NCBI GenBank assembly: GCA_012517475.1
Contig: JAAYUV010000003.1
Span: 1 to 64,000 of the forward strand
Direction: 5' to 3'
Origin: Peptococcaceae bacterium
Lineage (GTDB): Bacteria > Bacillota > Desulfitobacteriia > Desulfitobacteriales > Syntrophobotulaceae
Length of the DNA stretch: 64,000 nt
A program made the position numbers and the translations under genes. The stretch's first letter is position 1, and each line of letters starts with the position of its first letter. Below the pieces are notes generated by a model, which saw only the letters and a program-made list of their open reading frames with translations, did not search any database and was not told the origin of the DNA. Shown here piece by piece: positions 1-11,228 of this stretch.

Positions 1-127
1 ACCCTATCACTAATTATAAGGAATTTTTTTGTGGTTTTACAGGAATAATCAGGAATTTCTTCTGTTTTTGTTCAATCTCTTCGTTTTAGACTCTTAAGCA
101 AGAGTTGACATTTAAATTTTATTTTTA

Positions 128-172
128 TGCAACGCTAATGGTAAAATTACCAAAAACCTATTGATCGTTGCA
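128..172 (+). promoter_or_regulatory. Structured leader upstream of small ORF
   Basis: A 7-bp outer stem (TGCAACG at 128-134 pairing with CGTTGCA at 166-172) encloses a small inner hairpin (GGTAA/TTACC near 140-152). It lies about 80 bases ahead of the 48-residue ORF at 252 and just downstream of a TTGACA-like box at 105-110. It could be a 5' leader RNA. I do not recognise a known riboswitch class, and chance pairing in AT-rich DNA is possible. Confidence 0.3.
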
Positions 173-251
173 GATAACAGGAATATACTTATATCAAGAA
201 CAAGGATTCTTAAAAACTTAAAACAATAAAATATCAAAGGAGGAATTGAAG

Positions 252-398
252 ATGACCGAAATTTTAACTACCGTAGCTTATGTAGGCGGCGGACTTGCCC
301 TGGGTTTTCTGGTAGAACTTCCTTTCTGCAATGCTGTCGCAACTGCCAGGGAAAAATACGGCAAAGTATTGGGCAAGCTCAATGATTCAGACCTGTAA
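252..398 (+). CDS. Small membrane-associated protein, 48 aa, unknown function
   Basis: The ATG at 252 is preceded by a strong Shine-Dalgarno sequence (AAAGGAGG, about 8 bases upstream) and the frame closes with TAA at 396-398. The product begins MTEILTTVAYVGGG and has one glycine-rich hydrophobic stretch (about residues 5-30) with a single cysteine near residue 26, followed by a charged tail. It is the only gene in this stretch on the plus strand and is closed by its own terminator-like hairpin, so it looks like a monocistronic small-protein gene. I do not recognise a family. A short single-pass membrane protein is the most that can be said. Confidence 0.6.
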   Translation: MTEILTTVAYVGGGLALGFLVELPFCNAVATAREKYGKVLGKLNDSDL

Positions 399-465
399 GA
401 ACCCTCTCAAATGAATAAAGAGCGGACGGCTTTAAGCCATCCTGCTCCGGACTTCGTGAAAAGCG

Positions 466-488
466 AACCACAAATACAGTGGTTTTTT

Positions 489-490
<2 letters not shown>
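466..490 (+). terminator. Rho-independent terminator after small ORF
   Basis: The inverted repeat AACCAC/GTGGTT with a 7-base loop is followed by eight T residues. It would end the plus-strand transcript of the 48-aa ORF. It lies next to the stop codon of ligA, which arrives from the other strand. Confidence 0.7.
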
Positions 491-2522
<2,032 letters not shown>

Positions 2523-2550
2523 TTATATTTGAGTAATTACTCAAATATAA
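2523..2550. promoter_or_regulatory. Perfect 28-bp palindrome between pcrA and ligA
   Basis: Each half reads TTATATTTGAGTAA, and the two halves are exact reverse complements with no spacer. It abuts the pcrA stop codon. It has only one G and one C per arm and no T-tract beyond the symmetry, so it is more like an operator for a dimeric regulator than a classical terminator. The regulator is unknown. Confidence 0.45.
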
Positions 2551-4821
2551 TTATATCTTTTCCAATTTTGCATACTCTGCAATCAATTTTTTTACTTCAC
2601 CGCTAAAAACTACGGTGATTTCTGCGGCCAGCCCTTCCCCTTTTACAGACATCACAATACCGCCGCCAAACTTAGGGTGCTGCACTTTATCTCCCACCTG
2701 AAAACGAACGGAATCCGGACTTACCAGCTGCGATCCTTTTTCTCTCCAAGTCCCCGTGCCACCGGCAAAACCCGTACTGCCAAAAGAACTCGCTCTCCCG
2801 AACGACTTCCCGCTTCCGGCCAGTCCGAAGCCCCTGCCTAATACCTCCTGGCGGGGTGCGTCCTGTTGGAATAAATCCTCCGGTATTTCCTTCAGGAACC
2901 TGGAGGGGAGACTGTCCTGGATATGCCCGTAAAGCATTCGCTGTTCAGCATAACTCAGAAGGAGTTTTTCCCTGGCTCTGGTGATCGTGACATAACAAAG
3001 CCTGCGTTCTTCTTCCAGTAAATACTGCTCTAAAATACTCCTGCTGCTGGGAAATATACCGTCCTCCAGCCCTACGGCAAAAACCACAGGGAACTCCAGT
3101 CCTTTGGCACTGTGCATGGTCATCAGTTTCACGGCATCTTCCGCTTCATCATAGCTGTCAATTTCAGCCACCAAGGAAACCTGTTCGAGGAATCCCTCCA
3201 AAAGCATTGCGTCCTGACCCTGCTCAAGTCCGGAATCCTCCGGATATTCATCTTTATTCTGATCATACTCGGCCGTAACAGATAAAAATTCATTCAGATT
3301 CTCGATCCTGGCGTCCGCCTCAACGGTATTTTCCATCCTGAGCGAGGCCATATAGCCCGTTTCTTTCAAGATCTGCTCAGTAAGCTCCGTAACAGAGATC
3401 CCCCGGTCCGCTTCATTTCGCAAACGAATCATCAGTTCGTAAAATGAAGTCAGAGAAGCAACCCCTTTGGCCTGAAGACCGGGAATATACGCAGCTTCGG
3501 TAAGTGCATCAAGAATGGGCATTCCTTGTTCTTCGGCATATTCCAGGACTTTATCCAAACTCCCTTTGCCGATCCCGCGTTTGGGAACATTAATCACCCT
3601 GGCAAAACTCACCCGGTCGGCCGGGTTATGGATTAATCGCAGATAGGCCAGGATATCTTTAATTTCCATCCGCTCATAAAATTTTGTCCCTGAGTAAATC
3701 TTGTATGGGATGGATTCTTTCATAAAGTGTTCTTCCAGAACCCTGGATTGCGCGTTCGTCCTGTAAAGAACAGCAAAATCGTTGTACTTGCGTCCTTCGG
3801 TATCACTGAACAAGCGGATTTTCTCGGTGATATACCTTGCTTCGTCGTGTTCGTTGGCAGCCTTATATAGAACGATCTGATCCCCTTCCTGATTCTCCGT
3901 CCAAAGAGACTTGCCTTTACGGTTGTAATTATTGCTGACCACTTCATTCGCCGCCTGGAGGATCCTTCTTGTTGAGCGGTAGTTCTGTTCTAATTTGAGA
4001 ACCTTGGCTTCCGGATAATCCCTTTCAAAGTCAAGGATATTCTGAATGTCCGCTCCCCTCCAACCATAGACAGACTGGTCGTCATCCCCGACCACACAGA
4101 GATTGCGGTAACGCTTAGCCAGAAGATTGATCAGAATATATTGGGCATGGTTGGTATCCTGATATTCGTCAACCAGGATATACCTGAATTTTTCCTGATA
4201 ATAGGCCAGTACATCAGGGCATTCCCTGAAGATTTTTACTGTCAGCATAATAATATCGTCAAAATCCAATGCGTTATTGGAAATTAGTTTTCTTTGATAA
4301 ATGCGGTATACTGCCGCGGCCTTTTCCTGAAAATAATCACCGGCGGCTGCGTCGAAAGAAGAAACATCCAAAAGCTTGTTTTTGGCATCACTGATTGTTC
4401 CCAGAACCGCTCTGGGAGCAAATTTTTTCTCATCCAGATTTAACTCTCTTAAACATTCTTTGATCAGTGCCAACTGATCGGAAGCATCATATATGATAAA
4501 ACTACGGGTATACCCCGGCAGTTTACTGATCTCGCGCCGCAAAATACGTACACAGGTAGCGTGAAAAGTGGCTACCCAAAGTCCCTCTCCCTCACTGCCA
4601 ACCAGTCCGAGAACACGGTCTCTCATCTCCTGAGCAGCCTTGTTGGTAAACGTGATAGCCAAAATGTTCCACGGTTCTATCCCTTTGGCAATTAAGTAGG
4701 CAATCCTGTAGGTTAAAACTCTTGTTTTTCCTGAACCAGCCCCCGCTAAAATAAGAAGAGGACCTTCTCCGCTTTCAACTGCTTCCCGTTGGACCGGATT
4801 GAGGTCCTGAAGATAATACAT
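2551..4821 (-). CDS. pcrA: UvrD/Rep-family ATP-dependent DNA helicase PcrA
   Basis: Superfamily 1A 3'-5' helicase acting in repair and replication restart. The Walker A motif GAGSGKT lies near residues 27-33. Further helicase motifs are visible: the DEYQD Walker B box, GDDDQSVYGWRGA, QNYRST, TMHSAKGLE and VTITRARE. The C-terminal 50 residues form the Tudor-like tail typical of PcrA. I chose the ATG giving MYYLQDLN, which has an AGGGG-type ribosome site. An in-frame ATG 45 bases further up would add 15 residues but has no good site and abuts the MazG-like gene. With the chosen start the protein is 756 aa. Confidence 0.95.
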   Translation of the reverse strand: MYYLQDLNPVQREAVESGEGPLLILAGAGSGKTRVLTYRIAYLIAKGIEPWNILAITFTNKAAQEMRDRVLGLVGSEGEGLWVATFHATCVRILRREISKLPGYTRSFIIYDASDQLALIKECLRELNLDEKKFAPRAVLGTISDAKNKLLDVSSFDAAAGDYFQEKAAAVYRIYQRKLISNNALDFDDIIMLTVKIFRECPDVLAYYQEKFRYILVDEYQDTNHAQYILINLLAKRYRNLCVVGDDDQSVYGWRGADIQNILDFERDYPEAKVLKLEQNYRSTRRILQAANEVVSNNYNRKGKSLWTENQEGDQIVLYKAANEHDEARYITEKIRLFSDTEGRKYNDFAVLYRTNAQSRVLEEHFMKESIPYKIYSGTKFYERMEIKDILAYLRLIHNPADRVSFARVINVPKRGIGKGSLDKVLEYAEEQGMPILDALTEAAYIPGLQAKGVASLTSFYELMIRLRNEADRGISVTELTEQILKETGYMASLRMENTVEADARIENLNEFLSVTAEYDQNKDEYPEDSGLEQGQDAMLLEGFLEQVSLVAEIDSYDEAEDAVKLMTMHSAKGLEFPVVFAVGLEDGIFPSSRSILEQYLLEEERRLCYVTITRAREKLLLSYAEQRMLYGHIQDSLPSRFLKEIPEDLFQQDAPRQEVLGRGFGLAGSGKSFGRASSFGSTGFAGGTGTWREKGSQLVSPDSVRFQVGDKVQHPKFGGGIVMSVKGEGLAAEITVVFSGEVKKLIAEYAKLEKI

Positions 4822-4866
4822 TTTGGGAATCCCCTTTCTTTCTGGTCGGTTATAAAAATCATTCAA

Positions 4867-5184
4867 TCAATCACAGTAACCCTTATTGCGAAGTTTCGTG
4901 ATATGGGCGTTGAACATCTCTTCGAGATCAATCCCATATTGTTCTTCAAGGACAAACATCATGGTTACGGCTGTCTGAGCAACATCCATCAGTTCTTCGG
5001 CAATATACTGCATCACTTGACTTTCTTCAAGTCTGCTCGATTCTCCGTTGAGTCCCCTAAACTTTCCGATAGCCTGCGCCAGTTCACCCGATTCTTCCAT
5101 AATCTTTAAAGCGGTGCTTTCCAAAGAAGGGTTCAGTCTGTTTAAACGAGGCAGGGTCAACGTCTTGCTTATTCTCTCACTCAT
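4867..5184 (-). CDS. MazG-like nucleotide pyrophosphohydrolase
   Basis: A 105-aa all-alpha NTP-PPase fold protein. The helix carrying KIMEESGELAQAI and the later EELMDVAQT segment supply the acidic Mg2+-binding EExxE...ExxD pattern of the MazG/HisE superfamily. The family hydrolyses nucleoside triphosphates to monophosphates and PPi. The exact substrate here cannot be read from sequence. It lies 23 bp downstream of hisIE, whose C-terminal domain belongs to the same fold superfamily, and directly upstream of pcrA. A nucleotide house-cleaning role is inference. Confidence 0.8.
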   Translation of the reverse strand: MSERISKTLTLPRLNRLNPSLESTALKIMEESGELAQAIGKFRGLNGESSRLEESQVMQYIAEELMDVAQTAVTMMFVLEEQYGIDLEEMFNAHITKLRNKGYCD

Positions 5185-5207
5185 CTTTCTTCTCCGTTTT
5201 CCTTAGA

Positions 5208-5927
5208 TTACTTCCTTCTGGAATCCAACTCTTCCGCAATCTCTCTCAAATCTACCTTCCTGTCTTCCAGGAGAACCAGAAGGTGATATAACAGGTCGGC
5301 CGACTCATAACGGATTTCACTAAGGGAATCATTTTTGGCAGCGATAATGACTTCCGCACATTCTTCCCCAACTTTTTTCAGGATCTTATCCACTCCTTTG
5401 GTAAAAAGATAGGTGGTATAAGAGCCTTCCGGCCGCTCTTCATTTCTCTTCTTTATTATTTCGGCAAGCAATTCCAAAGTCCTGCCAAGAGATACCGGCG
5501 GTTTAACTTCCGGTTCTCCGGTTTGAACCCAGGTCCCTTCCTGAGCGTTAGTTTCTATCCCTTCTTTATTTTCCGTATTGAATTTATAATGGAAACACGA
5601 ATAAAAATTTTCGTGACAGGCCATTCCGGTTTGTTTTACTTTGAGCAGGACAGAATCTTTATCACAATCAAAAGACAAGTCCACTACTTCCTGAAAATGA
5701 CCGGAAGTTTCCCCTTTCAGCCAGAGGCTGTTTCTGGATCTGCTGAAGTAATGGGCCTTGCCTTCCAGTATGGTCTTTTTCAGAGCTTCTTCGTTCATGT
5801 AGGCAAGCATCAAGACTTCCCTGCTCTCTACATCCTGTACCACCGCCGGGATAAGACCGTCCTTATTCCACTTGATTTCCTTTACCAGGTTATCCAGATT
5901 TACAGCTTGACAATTCTTATTTTCCAT
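5208..5927 (-). CDS. hisIE: Bifunctional phosphoribosyl-AMP cyclohydrolase / phosphoribosyl-ATP pyrophosphatase
   Basis: Catalyses steps 2 and 3 of histidine synthesis. The N-terminal HisI domain (about residues 10-120) shows the [14 protein letters not shown] segment, [12 protein letters not shown] and the metal-binding DCDKDSVLL and CHENFYSCF motifs. The HisE domain (about 140-239) shows [15 protein letters not shown] and the [13 protein letters not shown] helix. An AGGAG site precedes the ATG. The linker (about residues 118-140) is long and glutamate-rich. It is the last his gene in the operon, 125 bp after hisF, a gap larger than others in the block, so an internal promoter is possible. 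Confidence 0.95.
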   Translation of the reverse strand: MENKNCQAVNLDNLVKEIKWNKDGLIPAVVQDVESREVLMLAYMNEEALKKTILEGKAHYFSRSRNSLWLKGETSGHFQEVVDLSFDCDKDSVLLKVKQTGMACHENFYSCFHYKFNTENKEGIETNAQEGTWVQTGEPEVKPPVSLGRTLELLAEIIKKRNEERPEGSYTTYLFTKGVDKILKKVGEECAEVIIAAKNDSLSEIRYESADLLYHLLVLLEDRKVDLREIAEELDSRRK

Positions 5928-6052
5928 AACTTACTCCTATCGCCTGAAAATCTTCATTTTTTTCTACGCATCTTTACATGATTTGGGATAGCACTAAAAT
6001 TTTTATCCTCAACCCTTTATATTGAATAAAGCGAAATGATTTCATCATGGGC

Positions 6053-6811
6053 TTATTTCCTGACCGGTATCCCCTTTTTCCGGAGATATTCCTTTGCTTC
6101 TCCGATGCTGTACTCCCTGTAATGGAAAATGGAGGCCGCCAGCACTGCATCCGCCTCTCCTTCCGTTAAACCCTCGGCCATATGCTCAAGGGTTCCAACC
6201 CCGCCGCTGGCGATCAGGGGAATAGAGACTGCTCTGCTGACTTTTCTGTTTAATTCGTTATCATAACCCTCTTTTGTTCCATCCCTGTCCATAGAAGTGA
6301 GAAGAATCTCTCCTGCTCCCAGTTCCTCAACTTTTTGCACCCATTCCAAAACATCGATCCCGGTTGGGGTCCGGCCTCCATGAATATATACTTCCCAGCG
6401 TCCATCTCCGACCCTGCGGGCATCAACGGCTACTACGATACATTGACTGCCGAAAGCAAGGGCTCCTTCCTGAACCAGATTCGGATTCTGAACGGCAGCC
6501 GTATTCAGGGAGACTTTATCGGCTCCCGCCCTCAGCATTTTGCGAATATCCGCAATCGTCCTTAACCCCCCGCCAATAGTAAAAGGAATAAAGACCTGCT
6601 CAGCAGTTCGCCTGACTACTTCCACCATGGTTTCCCGGCCTTCTGCCGACGCGGAAATATCCAGGAAAACGAGTTCATCCGCGCCTTCCTTATCATAGGC
6701 AGCAGCCAGTTCCACAGGGTCTCCCGCATCCCGCAAATGAATGAAATTTGTACCTTTCACAACCCGCCCCTCATGAACGTCCAGGCAGGGAATGATTCTT
6801 TTAGCCAGCAT
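6053..6811 (-). CDS. hisF: Imidazole glycerol phosphate synthase cyclase subunit HisF
   Basis: Together with HisH it converts PRFAR and glutamine-derived ammonia to imidazole glycerol phosphate and AICAR. The 252-aa (beta/alpha)8 barrel begins [12 protein letters not shown], with the catalytic aspartate near residue 11. The second catalytic aspartate lies in VVAVDARR (about residue 131). Phosphate-binding loops GGGLRT and ASGGVG are present. It follows hisA by about 45 bp in the operon. Confidence 0.97.
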   Translation of the reverse strand: MLAKRIIPCLDVHEGRVVKGTNFIHLRDAGDPVELAAAYDKEGADELVFLDISASAEGRETMVEVVRRTAEQVFIPFTIGGGLRTIADIRKMLRAGADKVSLNTAAVQNPNLVQEGALAFGSQCIVVAVDARRVGDGRWEVYIHGGRTPTGIDVLEWVQKVEELGAGEILLTSMDRDGTKEGYDNELNRKVSRAVSIPLIASGGVGTLEHMAEGLTEGEADAVLAASIFHYREYSIGEAKEYLRKKGIPVRK

Positions 6812-6856
6812 TTATTTTTACTCCTCCTTAGGGCAGGTTTTTCATTAATCACACAT

Positions 6857-7585
6857 TTATCTGACGGCTTGCAACGCCTCTTCTAAACGAAAAGAACCGG
6901 AATAAAGGGCTTTTCCTACGATTGCTCCTTCAATGTCCACCCCGCGGGCAGCTTCATCCTTTAGCCGGATAAGATCCGCTAAAGAAGAAATCCCTCCGGA
7001 GGCAATAAGCTTAAGCCCGGTTTCTTGAGCCATTTTTACCGTACTGGCAATATTAGGACCACCCAGCATCCCATCTCTGGAAATATCCGTAAAAATTACT
7101 CTGGATACTCCCGCCTCTTTCATGGCCCGTCCCAATTCTTCCGCTTTCATATCCGTTTTTTCAGCCCAGCCCTGAACAGCTACCATTCCATCTGCGGCAT
7201 CAATCCCCACAATAATCCGTTCACCATATCTTTTTACCGCTTCGGACACAAGCTTCGGATCTCTCACTGCCACTGTTCCCAGTATGACTCTGGAAACACC
7301 GAGTTCCAGCAATTCTTCGATCCTTTCTAATGTGCGGATCCCTCCGCCAACCTGGATTTTTAAACTTGCGCTTTTTGCGATATTTTTAATAGCCTGGTCA
7401 TTTACAGGTTTCCCCGCAAACGCCCCGTTCAAATCCACCACATGAAGAAAAGCAGATCCTTTTGCCTGAAAATCAGCAGCTACAGCCGCGGGATCATCGG
7501 AATAAACCGTAGCGTCTTCCATTCTTCCCTGGAGAAGACGGACTACCTTGCCGTCTTTGAGATCAATAGCCGGATAAATGATCAT
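6857..7585 (-). CDS. hisA: Phosphoribosylformimino-5-aminoimidazole carboxamide ribotide isomerase HisA
   Basis: Fourth-step isomerase of histidine synthesis, a half-barrel duplicate related to HisF. The chosen start gives MIIYPAIDLKDG with the catalytic aspartate near residue 8; the second lies in IVGIDAADG. Its ATG overlaps the hisH stop codon in an ATGA arrangement, which implies translational coupling. An upstream in-frame ATG five codons earlier is less likely because the coupled ATG has the GGTGAAG sequence at the right distance. Confidence 0.96.
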   Translation of the reverse strand: MIIYPAIDLKDGKVVRLLQGRMEDATVYSDDPAAVAADFQAKGSAFLHVVDLNGAFAGKPVNDQAIKNIAKSASLKIQVGGGIRTLERIEELLELGVSRVILGTVAVRDPKLVSEAVKRYGERIIVGIDAADGMVAVQGWAEKTDMKAEELGRAMKEAGVSRVIFTDISRDGMLGGPNIASTVKMAQETGLKLIASGGISSLADLIRLKDEAARGVDIEGAIVGKALYSGSFRLEEALQAVR

Positions 7586-8193
7586 GATTTCTTCACCCAT
7601 TTCCCAAAGTTATCTAACATCACCAGTCCCCAGGGGCTGGATTTCTCCGGGTGAAACTGTGCTCCCCAGACATTTTCCTTACCGACAACAGCAGGAAAAT
7701 CAAATCCGTAATCACTGGCGGCGGCGATACAGGACTCGTCCTCCGGAGCCGCATAGTAAGAATGTACAAAATAAAAATGTGAGCGGTCAGGGATATTCTC
7801 ACAGATGACATTCGGAAAAATAATTTTGAGTGTATTCCAACCCATATGAGGAATTTTTAGTCCCGGAGGAAATTTAACCACTCTTCCCCGGAGAAAACCG
7901 AGACCCTGATGTTCACCGTGTTCTTCCCCAATCTCAAACAACAGCTGCATCCCCAGGCAAATCCCTAAGAAAGGGTTTCCGTCCCGCACATATTGCTGCA
8001 AAGGAGTAATCCACTCCCCTTTTTCCAGTGCGGCCATGGCATCGGCAAAAGCGCCTACCCCGGGAAGGATAATCCCCCGGGCCTTCCTGATTTCCTCTGG
8101 GGAAGTCATGATCAAGGCCTCATATCCGAGTTTTTCCAATGCCTTTTCCACACTTCTCAAATTTCCCCGACCATAGTCAACAATTCCAATCAT
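7582..8193 (-). CDS. hisH: Imidazole glycerol phosphate synthase glutaminase subunit HisH
   Basis: Class I glutamine amidotransferase that feeds ammonia to HisF. The nucleophile cysteine sits in GICLGMQLLFE and the His-Glu pair in QFHPEKSS. The start giving MIGIVDYGRGNL is preceded by GGAGG at six bases, better than an in-frame ATG four codons upstream. The stop overlaps hisA by four bases. Length about 203 aa is usual for the family. Confidence 0.96.
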   Translation of the reverse strand: MIGIVDYGRGNLRSVEKALEKLGYEALIMTSPEEIRKARGIILPGVGAFADAMAALEKGEWITPLQQYVRDGNPFLGICLGMQLLFEIGEEHGEHQGLGFLRGRVVKFPPGLKIPHMGWNTLKIIFPNVICENIPDRSHFYFVHSYYAAPEDESCIAAASDYGFDFPAVVGKENVWGAQFHPEKSSPWGLVMLDNFGKWVKKS

Positions 8194-8218
8194 GATGTCC
8201 TCCAAGCTATGTTTCAGA

Positions 8219-8803
8219 CTACAACGTACCTTTGGTTGACAAAATCCCTTGATTCCGGTTGCTTATCTGTACGGCTAAACCCAAAGCTCTCCCAACCGAC
8301 TTGAATACTGCCTCCAGAATGTGATGCCTGTTCTTTCCGTCCAATAAGGTTATATGCAGGGTAATTCCGGCGTTAACCGCAAAAGCCCTGAAAAACTCCT
8401 CAGCCATCTCAACCGGAAAATCTCCGGCCATTCCGTCCGGACAATCGACTTTCCAGGCCAGGTATCCCCTGTTGGAGATATCAACCGCTGCCTGTGCCAA
8501 AGCCTCGTCCATTGGAAAAAGGCAATCTGCAACTCTTTCAATCCCTGCTTTATCTCCAAGCGCTTCGCGCAGAGCCTGTCCCAAAACAATCCCGCAATCT
8601 TCGATGGTGTGATGCGGATCAACCTGAAGATCCCCGGCTGCCTTGATATCAAGATCGAAATAGGCGAACCGGCATAAGGAATTTAACATATGATCAAAAA
8701 AACCAATGCCGGTTTCAATATTTGTTTTCCCCTGGCCATCGATTCCCAATGTAAGCATGATATCCGTTTCCAGGGTTTTTCTCATCAGATTGGCGCTTCT
8801 CAA
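8219..8803 (-). CDS. hisB: Imidazoleglycerol-phosphate dehydratase HisB (monofunctional)
   Basis: Dehydrates imidazole glycerol phosphate to imidazole acetol phosphate. The 194-aa protein carries the duplicated manganese-binding HHTIEDC motif (about residue 65) and HHILEAVFKS near residue 165. GFFDHML is near residue 33. There is no phosphatase domain, so the histidinol-phosphate phosphatase must be a separate gene; none is visible in the window. Confidence 0.97.
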   Translation of the reverse strand: MRSANLMRKTLETDIMLTLGIDGQGKTNIETGIGFFDHMLNSLCRFAYFDLDIKAAGDLQVDPHHTIEDCGIVLGQALREALGDKAGIERVADCLFPMDEALAQAAVDISNRGYLAWKVDCPDGMAGDFPVEMAEEFFRAFAVNAGITLHITLLDGKNRHHILEAVFKSVGRALGLAVQISNRNQGILSTKGTL

Positions 8804-8841
8804 TTTTCTGCCCCCTATCTTAACTTAACTTTTCTAATTGG

Positions 8842-9921
8842 TTATAGCTCTGAGGCGATATCTTTCACCGCTTTCAGGAAAGCTTGGTTCTCTTCCGGCG
8901 TGCCCGAACTCATTCTCAAGGATTTCCCCAGACCGGGCAGGCTGCCGAGGTTGCGCACCGTAAAGCCCCTGGCCGAAAGCTTTTCAGCCCAGAGGTCGGG
9001 GGCATCCGGCTGAAAGAGCAGAAAATTTGCTCTTGTGGGCAGCACGTTGACTCCCGGTATCTTATTTAATTCATTATACAGCATTTGCGTTTCTTTTTTA
9101 ATGATCTCGACCTGCTCCTGGTAAGCGGAAGCATATTTCAGGGCGGTGACCCCGGCCTGCTGGGAAAAAGAGTTGACATTAAACGGCTGCCTGACTCTAT
9201 TTAAATCAGTAATTAATGCACTGTTCCCCACAACATACCCTAACCGCAAAGCAGCCATGCCAAAAGCTTTGGAAAAAGTACGCATAATCAGAAGGTTAGG
9301 ATACTGATTAATAAGATCCACCATGGTTTCCCCGGAAAATTCGGCATACGCTTCATCGACTACGACTAAGGCCTGGGTATTTTGAACAATCTGCAAGATT
9401 TCTGTTTTGGGGAAGAGGGAACCTGTTGGATTGTTGGGATTGCAGACAATGATGATATCCGTATTTTTTACTTTTACATCCAAAGAGTCCTTTGCTGCGG
9501 AGAAGCTAAGCATTTTGGGCAGATCCAAAGATATTCCGTTTAAGAGCGGTACTTCAAGCACAGAAGTTCCGGTAATAGCGGCTGCCGCGGCATACATGCT
9601 GAAAGTTGGGGGATGAATCATCAAAGTCCTGTTCCGCCCGCCGAAAGTGTGAAGGATAATCTGGATCAGTTCGTCCGAACCGTTGCCAACCAGGATTTCC
9701 TCCGGTCTTACCCCATTATAAGCGGATATAGCGTCCCTAAGCTCTTGGGCCTGCCCGTCCGGATAGCGGTTAAAGGCTATATTCGCGGAAAAAAGTTCTT
9801 CCTGCATACCGGAAGGCCAGGGAAAGGGATTTTCGTTGGCGTCCATTTTGATGTTGCCTTCCACCACATGGGCTTCATAGGGTTTTAAAAAAGCAATATC
9901 TTCCCGAATGAAATTCCTCAT
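8842..9921 (-). CDS. hisC: Histidinol-phosphate aminotransferase HisC
   Basis: PLP-dependent class I/II aminotransferase of histidine synthesis, 359 aa. Visible are NENPFPWP near the N-terminus, CNPNNPTGSL, the VVDEAYAEF segment and the PLP-lysine motif RTFSKAFGMA followed by LRLGY. Its ATG overlaps the hisD stop by four bases (ATGA), so the two are translationally coupled. Confidence 0.96.
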   Translation of the reverse strand: MRNFIREDIAFLKPYEAHVVEGNIKMDANENPFPWPSGMQEELFSANIAFNRYPDGQAQELRDAISAYNGVRPEEILVGNGSDELIQIILHTFGGRNRTLMIHPPTFSMYAAAAAITGTSVLEVPLLNGISLDLPKMLSFSAAKDSLDVKVKNTDIIIVCNPNNPTGSLFPKTEILQIVQNTQALVVVDEAYAEFSGETMVDLINQYPNLLIMRTFSKAFGMAALRLGYVVGNSALITDLNRVRQPFNVNSFSQQAGVTALKYASAYQEQVEIIKKETQMLYNELNKIPGVNVLPTRANFLLFQPDAPDLWAEKLSARGFTVRNLGSLPGLGKSLRMSSGTPEENQAFLKAVKDIASEL

Positions 9922-11198
9922 CTTTTTCTCACCTCTATCGCTCTGGCATGGGCTTCAAGTCCTTCCCTTCTGGCCAGATGCATGATTTGATCCGCATCTC
10001 TCTGCAGAGCTTGATCGGAATAATTGATAACGCTGATCTTTTTGACAAAAGCGTCCACATCCAGAACAGAATAAAAACGTGCAGTTCCTCCTGTAGGTAG
10101 AACATGATTGGGTCCCGCAAAATAATCCCCCACGGGTTCGGGCGTATTTCTTCCAAGAAACACAGCACCTGCATTCTTCACCCGTCCTAACCAGGAGAAA
10201 GGCTCCCGGACCACAAGTTCAAAGTGTTCAGGGGCTATACGATTGGCCAGGTCCATTCCTTCCTGAAGATCACTCACCAGGATGGCGGCTCCATAAGTAT
10301 CCCAGGATGCCCTGGCAATTTCAGCACGGGGCAGCAGCTCCAACTGGCGCTCTACTTCAAGAACGGTTTTCTCCAGCAGCTCCCGACAAGGTGAAACCAA
10401 AATCGCTGAAGCCAGTTTGTCGTGCTCCGCCTGGGAAAGAAGATCTGCCGCCAGTTCTTCCGGATTCTCGCTCTCATCGGCTAAAACCAGAATCTCGCTG
10501 GGTCCGGCCAGCATGTCAATATCCACTGTCCCGTAAACCTGCTTTTTCGCCAGGGTCACATAAATATTTCCCGGCCCGGTAATTTTATCCACGGGTGCAA
10601 TGGTTTCCGTGCCATAGGCCAGTGCGGCGATCGCCTGAGCGCCGCCGATTTTATAAATTTCTGTTACTCCGCATTCAGCGGCAGCCACCAAAACTTCGGG
10701 CAGCAGTGTCCCATCTTTCAAAGGAGGAGAAACCATTACAATCTCTTCTACTCCCGCTACCGCTGCCGGCAGGGCGTTCATAAGAACGGAAGAGGGATAG
10801 GCCGCAGTCCCGCCGGGGACATATATTCCTACCCGCTGTAATGGCCGGATGATCTGTCCGAGAATCGTCCCGTCTTCGGAGCTTTCCATCCAGGACACTC
10901 TTTTTTGCTTTTCATGATACTTCCTGACATTTTGCTTAGCCTGACGGATAGCCTGCAAAAATTGAGAATCCACCAGTTTATAGGCATTTTCAATTTCTTC
11001 TTGGGTTACCTGCAGCCCTGCTTTACTTAGGTCCACCCCGTCAAAATTTGCCGTAAAGGACAGCAAAGCCTCGTTTCCGCCTTGTTTTACCTTTTGAATA
11101 ATCTCTGCAACCCTGGATTCCAAAAGCGCATCATCCCCATAGGATTTTGCTGTGAGTTTCTTTATGTCCAGTTCTCCATATTTTTGAACCCTTTTCAT
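9918..11198 (-). CDS. hisD: Histidinol dehydrogenase HisD
   Basis: Zinc-dependent NAD+ enzyme making histidine from histidinol in two oxidations. Conserved segments are GTAAYPSSVLMNALPA, the GPGNIYVTLAKK and DMLAGPSEI motifs, and the zinc and catalytic residues around APEHFEL and AGPNHVLPTGG. The start giving MKRVQKYG is chosen because AGGGG lies about 11 bases upstream; an in-frame start eight codons earlier exists. It sits between hisG (31 bp) and hisC (overlap). Confidence 0.96.
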   Translation of the reverse strand: MKRVQKYGELDIKKLTAKSYGDDALLESRVAEIIQKVKQGGNEALLSFTANFDGVDLSKAGLQVTQEEIENAYKLVDSQFLQAIRQAKQNVRKYHEKQKRVSWMESSEDGTILGQIIRPLQRVGIYVPGGTAAYPSSVLMNALPAAVAGVEEIVMVSPPLKDGTLLPEVLVAAAECGVTEIYKIGGAQAIAALAYGTETIAPVDKITGPGNIYVTLAKKQVYGTVDIDMLAGPSEILVLADESENPEELAADLLSQAEHDKLASAILVSPCRELLEKTVLEVERQLELLPRAEIARASWDTYGAAILVSDLQEGMDLANRIAPEHFELVVREPFSWLGRVKNAGAVFLGRNTPEPVGDYFAGPNHVLPTGGTARFYSVLDVDAFVKKISVINYSDQALQRDADQIMHLARREGLEAHARAIEVRKR

Positions 11199-11228
11199 TT
11201 CTGTTTGCCCCTTACCTTTCAAACCCTT

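Noticed and set aside
4822-4866. Upstream ATG as the pcrA start
   Set aside because: It has no ribosome site and adds 15 residues not seen in PcrA proteins; the ATG at 4821 fits better.
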